Below are positions 1 to 8,556 of a DNA stretch of 34,131 nt, in pieces; the first letter of the stretch is position 1; every line of letters begins with the position of its first letter. Under the pieces are notes generated by a model. That model did no database searches, had not been told where the DNA came from, and saw nothing but the letters and a program-made list of their open reading frames with translations. A program made the translations under genes and the position numbers. Source of the stretch: Myxococcus llanfairpwllgwyngyllgogerychwyrndrobwllllantysiliogogogochensis (GTDB lineage: Bacteria; Myxococcota; Myxococcia; Myxococcales; Myxococcaceae); contig NZ_VIFM01000111.1 of the NCBI RefSeq assembly GCF_006636215.1, positions 1-34,131 on the forward strand, given 5' to 3'.

Positions 1-1422
1 GCCCCCGCGGCGCCGCCCCCCAGCGGACAGGAGCGGCGGACCATTCCGCCTCCAGCGTCCTATGCGGGCCCCGAGCGGCGTACCCCTGGCACCAGCTCCC
101 GGCGAGCGTTGGACCCGAACGCGGGGTCCCAGGAGCGCTTCTGGCCCAGCCAGCCTCGCACCCTGGAGGAGACCGGCCTCACGGCGACCTTCGTGGAGGA
201 GCTCATCCTCAAGGCGCTCTTCTTCGCCGGTGAGATGCGCGGCATGGACCTGGCCAGCCGTATCCAGCTCCCCTCGTCCGTCATCGACGACATCATCGAG
301 GGCCTGCGCCGCCAGAAGTACGTGGACATCCGAGGCGGCGGTGCGTCCGGTGTCGGCAAGTCCACGATGATCTACCAGCTGACGACGTTCGTGACGGACA
401 TGCTGCGGCAGATCACCGACCGCAACCGTTACAACGGCCCCGCGCCCGTCTCCTTCCAGGAGTACGTCGCGGCGGTGAAGAAGCAGACGGTGCGCGGCAA
501 TCGCATCACCCGCGCGCGGATGCAGGACAAGTTCGGCGACCTGGTCATCCGCGACTACATCTACGACGGCATCGGCCCGGCGATGAACTCCGGCCGCGCC
601 ATCTTCTTCTACGGCCCCCCCGGCAATGGCAAGACAGCCATCTGCCAGGGCATGGTGAACTGCTTCGAGGGGGACATCTTCATCCCCCACGCCATCCTCA
701 TCGACGACTTCGTCGTGAAGGTCTTCGACGCCAACATCCACAAGCCCGTGGAGGATGAAGGGGGCGCCTCGTATGACCGGCGCTGGGTGCGCTGCCGTCG
801 GCCGCTCGTCGTCGTGGGCGGTGAGCTGACGCTGGACATGCTCGACCTCGTCTACTCGCCGGAGGTGAAGTACTACGAGGCCCCGTTCCAGATGAAGGCC
901 AGCAACGGGATGCTCCTCATCGACGACTTCGGCCGGCAGAAGGTGTCGCCGAAAGATCTGCTCAACCGGTGGATCGTCCCGCTGGAGAGCGACATCGACA
1001 TGCTCACCCTGCACACGGGCAAGAAGCTGCAGGTGCCCTTCGACGTGTTCGCCGCCTTCTCCACCAACCTGGACCCCAGCGCCCTCGTGGACGACGCCTT
1101 CCTGCGCCGCGTCCGCTACAAGCTGGAGGTGCAACGGCCGGACGAAGAGCAGTTCCACCAGATCTTCGAAATCATGTGCCGCAAGCGGGGCGTGGCCTAC
1201 AACGCCAACGCCATCGACTACCTCATCGACTCGCACTACCGGCCGACGGAACGCCCCTTCGCGGCCTGCCAGCCTCGAGACCTCCTGGACCAGGTCATCG
1301 ACATGTCCCACTACCTGGGACAGGAGCCGAAGCTGGACCCCGCCTTGCTGGACGCCGCCGTGCGCAGCTACTTCGTGCGCTTCGACAAGCCCTCGGGGAC
1401 CACCGCGGCCTCCGCGACCTGA
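1..1422 (+). CDS. AAA-type ATPase, 5'-partial
   Basis: A P-loop ATPase whose role is unknown. The frame is open to the first base of the window and reads as an Ala/Pro/Arg-rich stretch, so the true start probably lies upstream; the first internal start codon is TTG at 109. After it come a winged-helix-like segment (about 150-400) and an ATPase core. The Walker A motif GPPGNGKT is at 613-636, and the Walker B-like LLIDDFGR lies near 913-936, where two Asp follow the hydrophobic strand. A sensor-1-like segment (FSTNLDPS) and a C-terminal helical lid follow. A second GxxxxGKS-like string (GASGVGKS, 340-363) lies at the wing of the N-terminal domain. The gene ends 4 bp before a convergent gene. 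The AAA fold is secure; the partner or substrate is not recognisable. Confidence 0.85.
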   Translation, partial: APAAPPPSGQERRTIPPPASYAGPERRTPGTSSRRALDPNAGSQERFWPSQPRTLEETGLTATFVEELILKALFFAGEMRGMDLASRIQLPSSVIDDIIEGLRRQKYVDIRGGGASGVGKSTMIYQLTTFVTDMLRQITDRNRYNGPAPVSFQEYVAAVKKQTVRGNRITRARMQDKFGDLVIRDYIYDGIGPAMNSGRAIFFYGPPGNGKTAICQGMVNCFEGDIFIPHAILIDDFVVKVFDANIHKPVEDEGGASYDRRWVRCRRPLVVVGGELTLDMLDLVYSPEVKYYEAPFQMKASNGMLLIDDFGRQKVSPKDLLNRWIVPLESDIDMLTLHTGKKLQVPFDVFAAFSTNLDPSALVDDAFLRRVRYKLEVQRPDEEQFHQIFEIMCRKRGVAYNANAIDYLIDSHYRPTERPFAACQPRDLLDQVIDMSHYLGQEPKLDPALLDAAVRSYFVRFDKPSGTTAASAT

Positions 1423-1426
1423 GCCG

Positions 1427-2215
1427 TCAGCTTCCGGTTGGCGCCGGTGCGAAGGGGCCCCACGGCGAGGGCTCCAACCACCGGCGCACCTCCTCCACCG
1501 GGACGTTGGACAGCACGTCGACAATCGACAGGCCCTGCACGAATCTCCCCTCGCGTCCCTGCGCGTAGGGCGGGTGCCGGAAGCGCTGCCATAACACGCG
1601 CACGTCCGCGTCCCGGAACAGGCTCACCTGGAGGTACAGCGAGGAACCCAGCCCGGAGTAGTACGTGTGGGCCTTCAGTTGCCGGCAGTACTCCACCAGT
1701 CGCGCGGACTTCTCGTCGCCCTGGCGCTCCAGCGTGGACGCCAGGAGGATGTCTGGCTTCATCCCCAGCGATTCGTGGAAGAGCGCGGTGCTCCCCAGGA
1801 GGACCCGCAGCAGCGAGCCCGGACCGGCTTCACGTGCCACACTGTCGTAGAAGGGCTCCAGCAACGGAAGTACCTGGGTGGCGAAATGGGGCCTTTGCCC
1901 ATACAGCGTCACCAGCCTGCTCAGGTGCTTGCGTGCCCAGGGCTGTCGGGTGTCCACGGCCAGCTCGCCGATGAGCGTGTCGCGGTGTGGGTCCTCCAGC
2001 GGAATGGACAGCCATTGGAAGCCCGGCTCGGTGGGCGGAGGTGTGGGCACATTCGCTGGCAAGGCCACACGCGTCCTGCGTTGCCAACCGCGCCGCAGCC
2101 ATTGCACATTGTCGAGCACCAACAACGTGCCCGCGCGCGCCACCTGCTCGTAGAAGTCCACCCAGGGCAGGTAGTGGGGTTGCTCGGCGACGACGACTCC
2201 TGGACTGCCCGACAC
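1427..2215 (-). CDS. WbqC-family protein
   Basis: A 262-residue protein of the WbqC family, often found in surface polysaccharide or natural-product gene sets and thought to act on nucleotide-sugar or amino-sugar derivatives; the exact reaction is not established. The family signature is near the N-terminus: AEQPHYLPWVDFYEQ at residues 10-24, then VLDNVQWLRRGWQRRTR. The length is usual for the family. The start is GTG at 2215, preceded by a GAGG Shine-Dalgarno about 7 bases upstream. There is no signal peptide, so it is cytoplasmic. It is convergent with the ATPase gene and divergent from the histidine kinase gene at 2353, with a 137-bp region between that I could not resolve into a clear promoter. 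No polysaccharide genes are nearby, so context adds little. Confidence 0.85.
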   Translation of the reverse strand: MSGSPGVVVAEQPHYLPWVDFYEQVARAGTLLVLDNVQWLRRGWQRRTRVALPANVPTPPPTEPGFQWLSIPLEDPHRDTLIGELAVDTRQPWARKHLSRLVTLYGQRPHFATQVLPLLEPFYDSVAREAGPGSLLRVLLGSTALFHESLGMKPDILLASTLERQGDEKSARLVEYCRQLKAHTYYSGLGSSLYLQVSLFRDADVRVLWQRFRHPPYAQGREGRFVQGLSIVDVLSNVPVEEVRRWLEPSPWGPFAPAPTGS

Positions 2216-2352
2216 TCACGGCCTCTCTTCTGCTGAGACGTCCTGGGTTGGGTCGGCCCCTCACTCTGGACCGGCGCGGTGGATTCAGCCTGCTGCTAGA
2301 CTGTAACATTCCAAAGACGGCCAGGGACCTTCGCCGCGGCGGGAAGGAACGG

Positions 2353-4416
2353 ATGAAGTACCTGTGCATCAGCGCTGACCCGAGGCACCCCGTGGCGGAG
2401 GAGCTTCAGCGCCAGGGGCAGGAGGTGCTCGTCCGCGCGGACGCCTCGGAGGCCGGCGCGGAGCTGGTGCACGGCCGGGTGGACGTGCTCATCGTCGAGG
2501 CCGAGTCGCTCGCGGAGGACGCGCGCTGGCTGGACGCGCTGCGAGCGCGGGCGCGGCCCGAGGAGCCCCTGGTGCTGGGCGTGTCCCGCTCCGCGACGGA
2601 GGAGGTCCTGGCGCCCCTGCTGGCGGCGGGCGTGGACGAGCTGCTCGTCGTGCCCGTCTCTTCGGTGGAGGTGCGCGCGCGCAGGCACCTGCTGGAGCGT
2701 CGCGCGGCGAAGCGCCGGCACCACCAGAGCACGGAGGCGGCGGCGCGCGGTGAGATGGAGCGGCTGGCCTCCATCATCCAGACGCAGGCGGACGTGGCGC
2801 TGGCGGGGCTGGACCTGTCCGGGGTGATGCGCCTCTTGTGCGAGCGCGCGCGTGAGCTCTGCGGTGCGGACGGCGCGGCGGTGGCCCTGCTGGAGGATGG
2901 GTACGCGCAGTACCGCGTGGCCACGGGCAGTCTGTTGGCGCATATGGGCTTCCGCCTCCCGGTGGAGGGGAGCCTCACCGGCACCAGCCTGCTGCGTGGC
3001 GAGGTGATGCGCACCGACGACACCGAGGACGACGTGCGCGTCAACGTGCGCGCCACGCGACAGGTGGGCGCTCGCTCCATGGTGTGTGTCCCGCTGTGGC
3101 GTGAGGCGCGGCCGGTGGGCGCGTTGAACCTCATCTCCCGTCATCCGAATGCCTTCGATGACCGGGACGTGCGCACGCTGGAGCTGATGGCGGGTCTGTT
3201 GGGCGCGGCCATGGGCAACGCGGCCGAGGCCGAGGCACGTCATGCCTTGATGGAGGAGCGCGCCGCGGCGCTCGCGGCCCTGCAGGAGTCGCAGGCGCTG
3301 TTCGCGGCCTTCATGAACCACAGTCCGGCGGTGGCCTACATGAAGGACGAGCAGGGCCGCCGCATCTGGGTCAACGAGCCGTACCGTCGCTTCTTCGGCC
3401 TGTCGGAGACCGCGAGCCTGGATCGCCTGGATGACATGAACCTGATGCCGCCCGCGTCGGCGGAGCACGTGCGCCGCGAGGACCAGGCGGTGCTCGAGTC
3501 GGGGCAGCCCAGCGCGACGGAAGGCATGGTGCCCTCGCCGGACGGGTCCGAGCGGTTCTGGCTCACGTATCGCTTCATCGTGAAGGAGCACTCGGGGCGC
3601 AGGCTCCTGGGTGGCGTGGCGCTGGACGTGACGGACCGCAAGGCGATGCAGGCGCAGCTCGTGGTGTCGGACCGGCTGGCGGCGGTGGGCACGCTGGCGG
3701 CGGGGGTGGCGCACGAAATCAACAACCCGCTCGCCTTCGTGCTCTCCAACCTGTCCTTCCTGTCCGTGGAGCTCCAGTCCGTGGCGCGCGAGCTGCCGCT
3801 GGGGCGCACGTCCGAGATGGAGGAGGTGCTGCGCGAGGCGGTGGATGGCGCGCACCGGGTGCGGCAGATCGTCCGCGACTTGAGGACCTTCTCGCGCGGG
3901 GACGACGAGGTGGCCACCGCCGTCAACCTCCAGGCGGTGCTGGAGTCCGCCATCACCATGGCGCGCGGCGAGCTGAAGATGCGCGCGCAGATCATCCGCG
4001 ACTACCGCGACGTGCCTTCGGTGGAGGGCAACGAGGGGCGCTTCGGGCAGGTGTTCCTCAACCTGCTCATCAACGCCGCGCAATCCATTCCCGAAGGCAA
4101 GCCGGAGCACAACGAGGTGCGCGTCATCCTGCGTCCGTTGGGAGATCGGGTCATCGTCGAAGTGCACGACACCGGCGTGGGCATGACGCCGGAGGTGTGC
4201 GCGCGCATCTTCGACCCGTTCTTCACCACCAAGCCCGTGGGCGAGGGCACCGGCCTGGGCCTGTCCATCTGCCACGGCATCGTCACCGGCTTCGGCGGGG
4301 ACATCTCGGTGGAGAGCGAGGTGGGCCGGGGCAGCATCTTCCGGGTGTCGCTGCCCGTGGGCCAGCGCGCGCGGGAGCTGGGGCCTCCGACGTCGCGGCT
4401 GCACCTGGTGGGCTGA
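2353..4416 (+). CDS. Cytosolic sensor histidine kinase with pseudo-receiver, GAF and PAS domains
   Basis: A 687-residue histidine kinase without membrane segments. The order is a receiver-like domain (1-125), GAF (about 150-290), PAS (about 310-430), HisKA and HATPase_c. The phosphoacceptor His454 lies in AHEINNP. The ATP-binding boxes are complete: N-box Asn574 (LLINAAQS), G1 Asp606 (DTGVGM), F-box FDPFFTTKP and G2 GEGTGLGLS. In the N-terminal domain the strand that normally ends in the phosphorylated Asp reads VDVLIVEAES, with Glu49 at that place, so it is probably a pseudo-receiver. The start is ATG 2353, with GGAAGGA a few bases upstream. The open frame extends further upstream but has no family similarity there. 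No response regulator is adjacent, so it is an orphan kinase. Signals are probably sensed by GAF/PAS. Confidence 0.9.
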   Translation: MKYLCISADPRHPVAEELQRQGQEVLVRADASEAGAELVHGRVDVLIVEAESLAEDARWLDALRARARPEEPLVLGVSRSATEEVLAPLLAAGVDELLVVPVSSVEVRARRHLLERRAAKRRHHQSTEAAARGEMERLASIIQTQADVALAGLDLSGVMRLLCERARELCGADGAAVALLEDGYAQYRVATGSLLAHMGFRLPVEGSLTGTSLLRGEVMRTDDTEDDVRVNVRATRQVGARSMVCVPLWREARPVGALNLISRHPNAFDDRDVRTLELMAGLLGAAMGNAAEAEARHALMEERAAALAALQESQALFAAFMNHSPAVAYMKDEQGRRIWVNEPYRRFFGLSETASLDRLDDMNLMPPASAEHVRREDQAVLESGQPSATEGMVPSPDGSERFWLTYRFIVKEHSGRRLLGGVALDVTDRKAMQAQLVVSDRLAAVGTLAAGVAHEINNPLAFVLSNLSFLSVELQSVARELPLGRTSEMEEVLREAVDGAHRVRQIVRDLRTFSRGDDEVATAVNLQAVLESAITMARGELKMRAQIIRDYRDVPSVEGNEGRFGQVFLNLLINAAQSIPEGKPEHNEVRVILRPLGDRVIVEVHDTGVGMTPEVCARIFDPFFTTKPVGEGTGLGLSICHGIVTGFGGDISVESEVGRGSIFRVSLPVGQRARELGPPTSRLHLVG

Positions 4417-4437
4417 GCCGTCGCGCGGCCCGCGCCG

Positions 4438-5256
4438 TCACGGGGCCTGGTGGCGGAACATGGGCGGGAAGACGCGCGGGGCCTTCTTCTTGCGCAAACA
4501 GCGGGTGTCCGCGCTCATGTAGCAGGCGGAGAAGGCGCGGCGGCGCAGGCCGGGGCGGCCTCTGCCGGAGCGGTGCCACAGGTGGTTGTGGATGAGGATG
4601 ACCTCGCCCGCGAGCGCGGGGAGGGGCAGGGCGCGGCGCTCCGCGTCCCGGGCGGCCACGGCGTCCGGAGGAATGACTCCGCCGAGCTCCGTCACCAGTC
4701 CGGTCTGGTGGCTGCCGGGCACCACTTCCAGACAGCCACCGTCCTCTGGGGCGTCATCCAGGGCCGTCCAGAGCTGGAGCTCCGGCTCTCGGGTGAGGCC
4801 CCACAGCCGACCGCCATCCTGGTGCCAGGGCAGGTTGCTGCCGCCGGCCTGACCCTTGTGAAAGAGGATGGCGCGATAGAGGACGATATCGCCGGGGATG
4901 CGCGCGCGGACGACGCGCTCGAACAGCGGGTTCTCCATCCACGCGAGGAAGCGCGGGTCCTTCTCCAGCTTCTCCAGCTTGCGGTAGTCCAGCGAGGGGC
5001 CCTGCCAGCCCAGGCCCAGGGGGGCATCCTCGTATCGACCGGTGGACGCATCCGGCTGGAAGAACATGCCGGGGTAGGTCACCCGGCCGAGCATGAGGTC
5101 GTCCGCACGCTCGCGCAGGGCCTCCAGTCCCGACTCGTCCAGGACACGACCCAACCGGGCATAGCCGTGCTCGGCGTAGTGCGCGAGCGCCCTCTCGATA
5201 TCGACGTCCTCCGCATCCTCACGAAGCATGGCGCCCTCATACCCCGGACGCTCCAT
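4438..5256 (-). CDS. Phytanoyl-CoA dioxygenase (PhyH) family Fe(II)/2-oxoglutarate oxygenase
   Basis: A 272-residue protein of the PhyH family, predicted to hydroxylate a small substrate using Fe(II) and 2-oxoglutarate. The iron-binding triad is visible: His145 and Asp147 in LPWHQDGG, and His228 in NHLWHRSG. An Arg cluster (residues 238-240, LRRRAF) is placed to bind the 2-oxoglutarate carboxylate. PGSH (180-183) and an N-terminal EHGYARLGRVL are also typical. The substrate cannot be read from the sequence. The start is uncertain: ATG 5256 is used here, but ATG 5229 has a better GAGGG element just upstream. It is convergent with the histidine kinase (21 bp) and divergent from the hydrolase at 5348, so any promoter lies within about 100 bp. 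Confidence 0.85.
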   Translation of the reverse strand: MERPGYEGAMLREDAEDVDIERALAHYAEHGYARLGRVLDESGLEALRERADDLMLGRVTYPGMFFQPDASTGRYEDAPLGLGWQGPSLDYRKLEKLEKDPRFLAWMENPLFERVVRARIPGDIVLYRAILFHKGQAGGSNLPWHQDGGRLWGLTREPELQLWTALDDAPEDGGCLEVVPGSHQTGLVTELGGVIPPDAVAARDAERRALPLPALAGEVILIHNHLWHRSGRGRPGLRRRAFSACYMSADTRCLRKKKAPRVFPPMFRHQAP

Positions 5257-5347
5257 GGGTGGGAGTGTCACGGGACGGTGTTCCGCACCGCGGACACGGG
5301 GACGGACCGCTTGCGCGCCCGCCGTCCCCGCACCATGGTGAAGGGGC

Positions 5348-6322
5348 ATGCCCTATCGTCGCACCACGCGTTACGTCGTCGCTCCGGATGGGACCCGGGT
5401 GGCCTGGCACACCCATTTCGGTGACCTGCACGAGCAGGCCTCGGAAGGCATCCTGAGGTCGCGTGCCACGGTGTTGCTGAGCAACGGCATTGGCACGTCG
5501 GAGAACTTCTGGCGGCACATCGTCACCAGCCTGGAGCAGGACCACCGGGTGGTGCACTGGAACTACCGGGGGCACGGTGGCAGCGAGGAGTCGCGCGGCG
5601 GCGACTACGACGTCTCCGTGCACGTGGGAGACCTGGAGCGAATCACAGAGGAGGTGATGGCTCGCGGAGACGGCCGGCCTCCGCACCAGGTGGCCTTCTC
5701 CATGGGCGTGCGCGTCCTGCTGGAGCTGTATCGGCGACGGCCGGACCTGGTGCCCGCGATGACGCTCATCGCCGGCACACCCGGGGCTCCGGGCTCGGGG
5801 GACCCGCGACTGGCCGCGCGCGCCGCCCTGTCCACCGTCCGCGAGGTCTTCCGGATGGCGACCCCCGCGGTGCCGCTGGCCACCCCGGTGGTGCGCGCGG
5901 TGCTGGGCAGCCGCTTCGCCTATCCCCTGGCGCGCGCGGTGGGGGCCTTGCGGCCTCGCGCGCCTCGGGACGACATCAGTGAATTCCTGCGGGCGCTGCG
6001 AACGATGAGTCCGCGAGCCTACTGGTACACCCTGCGCGGGCTGGCGGAAGGCCACGCGTGGGACGTGCTGCCCTCCGTGAAGATACCCACGCTCATCATC
6101 GCCGCGCGCGACGATACCCTGGTGCCCCTGCGGGAGATGATCCGCATGCGCGATGCACTGCCGCATGCCCACTGGATGCAGGTGGATGACGCGGGCCACG
6201 CGGGGCTGCTGGAAGCGGGGACGGAGATCTCCGACGCCGTGCGCTCCTTCCTCATCGAACATGGGATGCGGCCCGACGCGTCCCCGTCGTCTCGCGAGTC
6301 ACGGCCCTCCTCTCCGTCGTGA
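5348..6322 (+). CDS. Alpha/beta hydrolase
   Basis: A 324-residue alpha/beta-hydrolase fold enzyme, probably an esterase or related hydrolase. The catalytic triad can be placed: Ser118 in the nucleophile elbow VAFSMGVRV, Asp255 in AARDDTLVPL and His284 in DAGHAGLLE. An oxyanion/HG-type loop LLSNGIGTSENFW (residues 43-55) and WNYRGHGGS follow the usual order. The elbow has Ala instead of the first Gly of GxSxG, which is tolerated in this superfamily. A cap insertion spans roughly 150-215. The start is ATG 5348 with GAAGGGG immediately upstream. There is no signal peptide. The substrate is unknown. Transcription is divergent from the PhyH gene, and the next gene starts 84 bp downstream. Confidence 0.88.
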   Translation: MPYRRTTRYVVAPDGTRVAWHTHFGDLHEQASEGILRSRATVLLSNGIGTSENFWRHIVTSLEQDHRVVHWNYRGHGGSEESRGGDYDVSVHVGDLERITEEVMARGDGRPPHQVAFSMGVRVLLELYRRRPDLVPAMTLIAGTPGAPGSGDPRLAARAALSTVREVFRMATPAVPLATPVVRAVLGSRFAYPLARAVGALRPRAPRDDISEFLRALRTMSPRAYWYTLRGLAEGHAWDVLPSVKIPTLIIAARDDTLVPLREMIRMRDALPHAHWMQVDDAGHAGLLEAGTEISDAVRSFLIEHGMRPDASPSSRESRPSSPS

Positions 6323-6406
6323 GCCCCAGGGCGCGGCCGTCACCTGGATGGCACTGGCAACGCGCCCACGGGGCGTGAAAAGCTGGGCACGCAGGGGGGC
6401 GTGTAC

Positions 6407-7096
6407 TTGAGACTTTTGCTCGTCGAGGACGAAGAGAAGATGGTGGCCCTGCTCCAGCGGGGATTGACGGAGGAGGGCCACACCGTCGAGGTCTGCACCC
6501 GAGGACGCGAGGCGTTGGAGCTCGGCACCCGGGATGGATACGAAGTCATCGTCCTGGACTGGGCGCTTCCGGAGGTCGATGGCGTCACCCTGCTCAAGCA
6601 CTGGAGGAGCGTGGGGGTTCGCACGCCGGTGCTGATGCTCACCGCGCGTGGCACCACGCCGGAGAAGGTGATGGGGCTGCGCTCGGGCGCGGACGATTAC
6701 CTGGTGAAGCCCTTCGACTTCGAGGAACTGCTGGCGCGGTTGGAGGCGTTGGCTCGGCGGGGTGAATCAGAAGATGGCCCCGTGCGACTGGGCGGCGTGG
6801 TGATGGACCCTCGCCGCCGGGTGCTGTGCCGGGGTGGACGCGAGGAGCCGCTGACGGCCCGGGAGTTCGCGCTCTTCTCCGCGCTGGCGAAACACCCGGG
6901 TGAAGCGCAGGTGCGCGCCCGGTTGATGACCCAGGCCTGGGGCCCGGACTTCGAGGGGCATGGCAATGTGCTGGATGTGTACGTGGGCTATCTGCGCGCG
7001 AAGCTGGAGCGCTTGCAGGCCTCCGACGTCACCATCCGCTCCGTGCGCGGCGTGGGCTACAAACTGACGGTGTCCACGACGGACGAAGCCTCGTGA
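6407..7096 (+). CDS. OmpR/PhoB-family response regulator
   Basis: A two-component response regulator of about 229 residues with an N-terminal receiver and a C-terminal winged-helix DNA-binding domain. The acidic pocket is VEDEE, the phosphoacceptor is the Asp of IVLDWALPEVDG (residue 51), the conserved Thr is in LMLTARG and the Lys in VKPFDFEEL. The winged helix runs from about residue 128, with LTAREFALFSALAKHPG, VLDVYVGYLRAKLE and RSVRGVGYKL. I choose TTG 6407 because the protein then begins MRLLLVEDE as in this family, and an AGGGGGG run ends 7 bases upstream. GTG 6401 is the alternative. The stop codon overlaps the start of the kinase gene (GTGA at 7093-7096), so the two are translationally coupled and are very probably cognate. 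Confidence 0.93.
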   Translation: MRLLLVEDEEKMVALLQRGLTEEGHTVEVCTRGREALELGTRDGYEVIVLDWALPEVDGVTLLKHWRSVGVRTPVLMLTARGTTPEKVMGLRSGADDYLVKPFDFEELLARLEALARRGESEDGPVRLGGVVMDPRRRVLCRGGREEPLTAREFALFSALAKHPGEAQVRARLMTQAWGPDFEGHGNVLDVYVGYLRAKLERLQASDVTIRSVRGVGYKLTVSTTDEAS

Positions 7097-8490
7097 CACT
7101 CACGCGGCGCCTCTGGTTGCTGGGGGCCCTGGTCCCCGCGCTGGCGATGCTCGTCGCGCTGGGGCTGGCGGGACAGCTCTTCCGCTATGACCTGGAGCGC
7201 TCGTTGGACCGTGCGCTGCTGGCGCAGGCGGCGGTGGAGAGCGTAAGCCTCTTCGATGGTCCCGGGCAGAAGGTCCACCTGCACATGGCGGTGTCTCCGT
7301 TGCTCGACCAGGTGCGGCCCTTCGCGCCCCATGGCTATCTCTACGGGCCGGATGGAACGCTCGTGGTGAGGTATCCGCAAGGTCCGGCGGGTGTGACGGG
7401 GCTGGAGGAGCGACTCGTTCCAGGGGCGCCCGGGGGCGAGCCCCAGCTGGTGACGCAGGTCGCCCCGGATGGAGAGCGGTGGCGCGAGGTGCGCGTGAAT
7501 GTGCGCTCTCCGCATGGTGAGCGCTATGCGCTGCGGTTGTCGGCGTCGCTGGGGCAGGTGGATGGCTCGGTGGTGACGTACTACCGGATGGCCTTCTCGC
7601 TGTCGGCGATGCTGGGGCTGGCGTTGTTGGTACTGCAGACGACACAGGCGAGGACGTTGGCGCGAAGGCTGGCGGCCATCACCCGGCACCTGGGCCAGTT
7701 GCGTGAAGGCGACTTCTCTCGTGCTCCCGTGGAGGACCAGGAGCGGGACGAGATTGGCCAGTTGCGAGCGGTGCTGGCGGAAGCGACGGAGCGGCTGCGC
7801 GGCGCGCGCGAGACGCAGGAGCGACTCATCGCGGGCGCGGCGCACGAGCTGCGCACTCCGCTCACGCTGATGCGCACCAGCATGGACCTGGCGCTGCGGC
7901 GAGAGAGGACACCGGAGGAGCTGCGCGCCAGCATGCTCGACTCGCGGCGAGAGGTGGACCGGTTGGCGGTGCTCGCGGGCAACCTCCTGGACCTCGCGGT
8001 GGCGGGGCGGGGGGCGTGGGACCGGAAGCGGGGAGACCTGTCTCAGCTCGTCATGCAGGCGGTGGAGGGCGCCCGTGCGGAAGCGGAGCGGCGGGGGATG
8101 CTGATTCGATTGGATGCGCCCGGTCCCGCCGAAGCGAGCTTCGATGCGGGGGGCTTGCGGCAGGCCGTGGACAACCTGCTCTCCAATGCCCTGAAGTTCT
8201 CGCCCGAGGGAGGAGAGATTCACGTGCGGCTGATGCGGGAGGGAGGGCGCTATCAGGTGCGCGTGGCGGACCTGGGACCGGGCATCCCTCAGGCCGAGCG
8301 CGAGGCCGTGTTCGAGCCGTTCCATCGCGTGCTGGATGACGTGCACACGTCAGGCACCGGCCTGGGGCTGGCCATCGTCCGCGAAGTGGCGGAGCAACAC
8401 GGTGGCCGCGCCTACGTCGCTCCGGAGCCGAGGGACTCCGGGACGGAGATGGTCATCGAGGTGCCGGTAGCGCTGCATGCGGCGGCGTGA
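7093..8490 (+). CDS. Membrane sensor histidine kinase (partner of the adjacent OmpR-type regulator)
   Basis: A 465-residue inner-membrane histidine kinase. TM1 covers about residues 8-28 (LGALVPALAMLVALGLAG), a periplasmic sensor domain of about 130 residues follows, and TM2 lies near 163-183. A HAMP segment (about 185-240), HisKA with His251 in AAHELRTPLTLM, and HATPase_c come next. The ATP-binding boxes are present: DNLLSNALKFSPEGG, VADLGPGIP and TGLGLAIVREV. The start is GTG 7093, overlapping the regulator's stop by 4 bases, as in a typical QseBC/PmrAB-like pair. The stimulus is unknown. It ends 66 bp before the convergent end of the copper-oxidase operon. A role in controlling that operon is possible by proximity only. 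Confidence 0.92.
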   Translation: MTLTRRLWLLGALVPALAMLVALGLAGQLFRYDLERSLDRALLAQAAVESVSLFDGPGQKVHLHMAVSPLLDQVRPFAPHGYLYGPDGTLVVRYPQGPAGVTGLEERLVPGAPGGEPQLVTQVAPDGERWREVRVNVRSPHGERYALRLSASLGQVDGSVVTYYRMAFSLSAMLGLALLVLQTTQARTLARRLAAITRHLGQLREGDFSRAPVEDQERDEIGQLRAVLAEATERLRGARETQERLIAGAAHELRTPLTLMRTSMDLALRRERTPEELRASMLDSRREVDRLAVLAGNLLDLAVAGRGAWDRKRGDLSQLVMQAVEGARAEAERRGMLIRLDAPGPAEASFDAGGLRQAVDNLLSNALKFSPEGGEIHVRLMREGGRYQVRVADLGPGIPQAEREAVFEPFHRVLDDVHTSGTGLGLAIVREVAEQHGGRAYVAPEPRDSGTEMVIEVPVALHAAA

Positions 8491-8556
8491 GGGGCTGCTG
8501 GTGCTCCTTGACGTGCATCAGGCGGGGACATGGGCCGGATGCCCGCACACCCTTCG

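Noticed and set aside
2296..4404. A 702-codon open frame antisense to the histidine kinase
   Set aside because: Same cause: Arg/His/Gln-rich composition, no motifs, while the sense strand has complete kinase boxes.
5690..5710. AFSMG in place of GxSxG in the alpha/beta hydrolase as a possible inactive enzyme
   Set aside because: Ser, Asp and His are all in place, and Ala at the first position is known in this superfamily.
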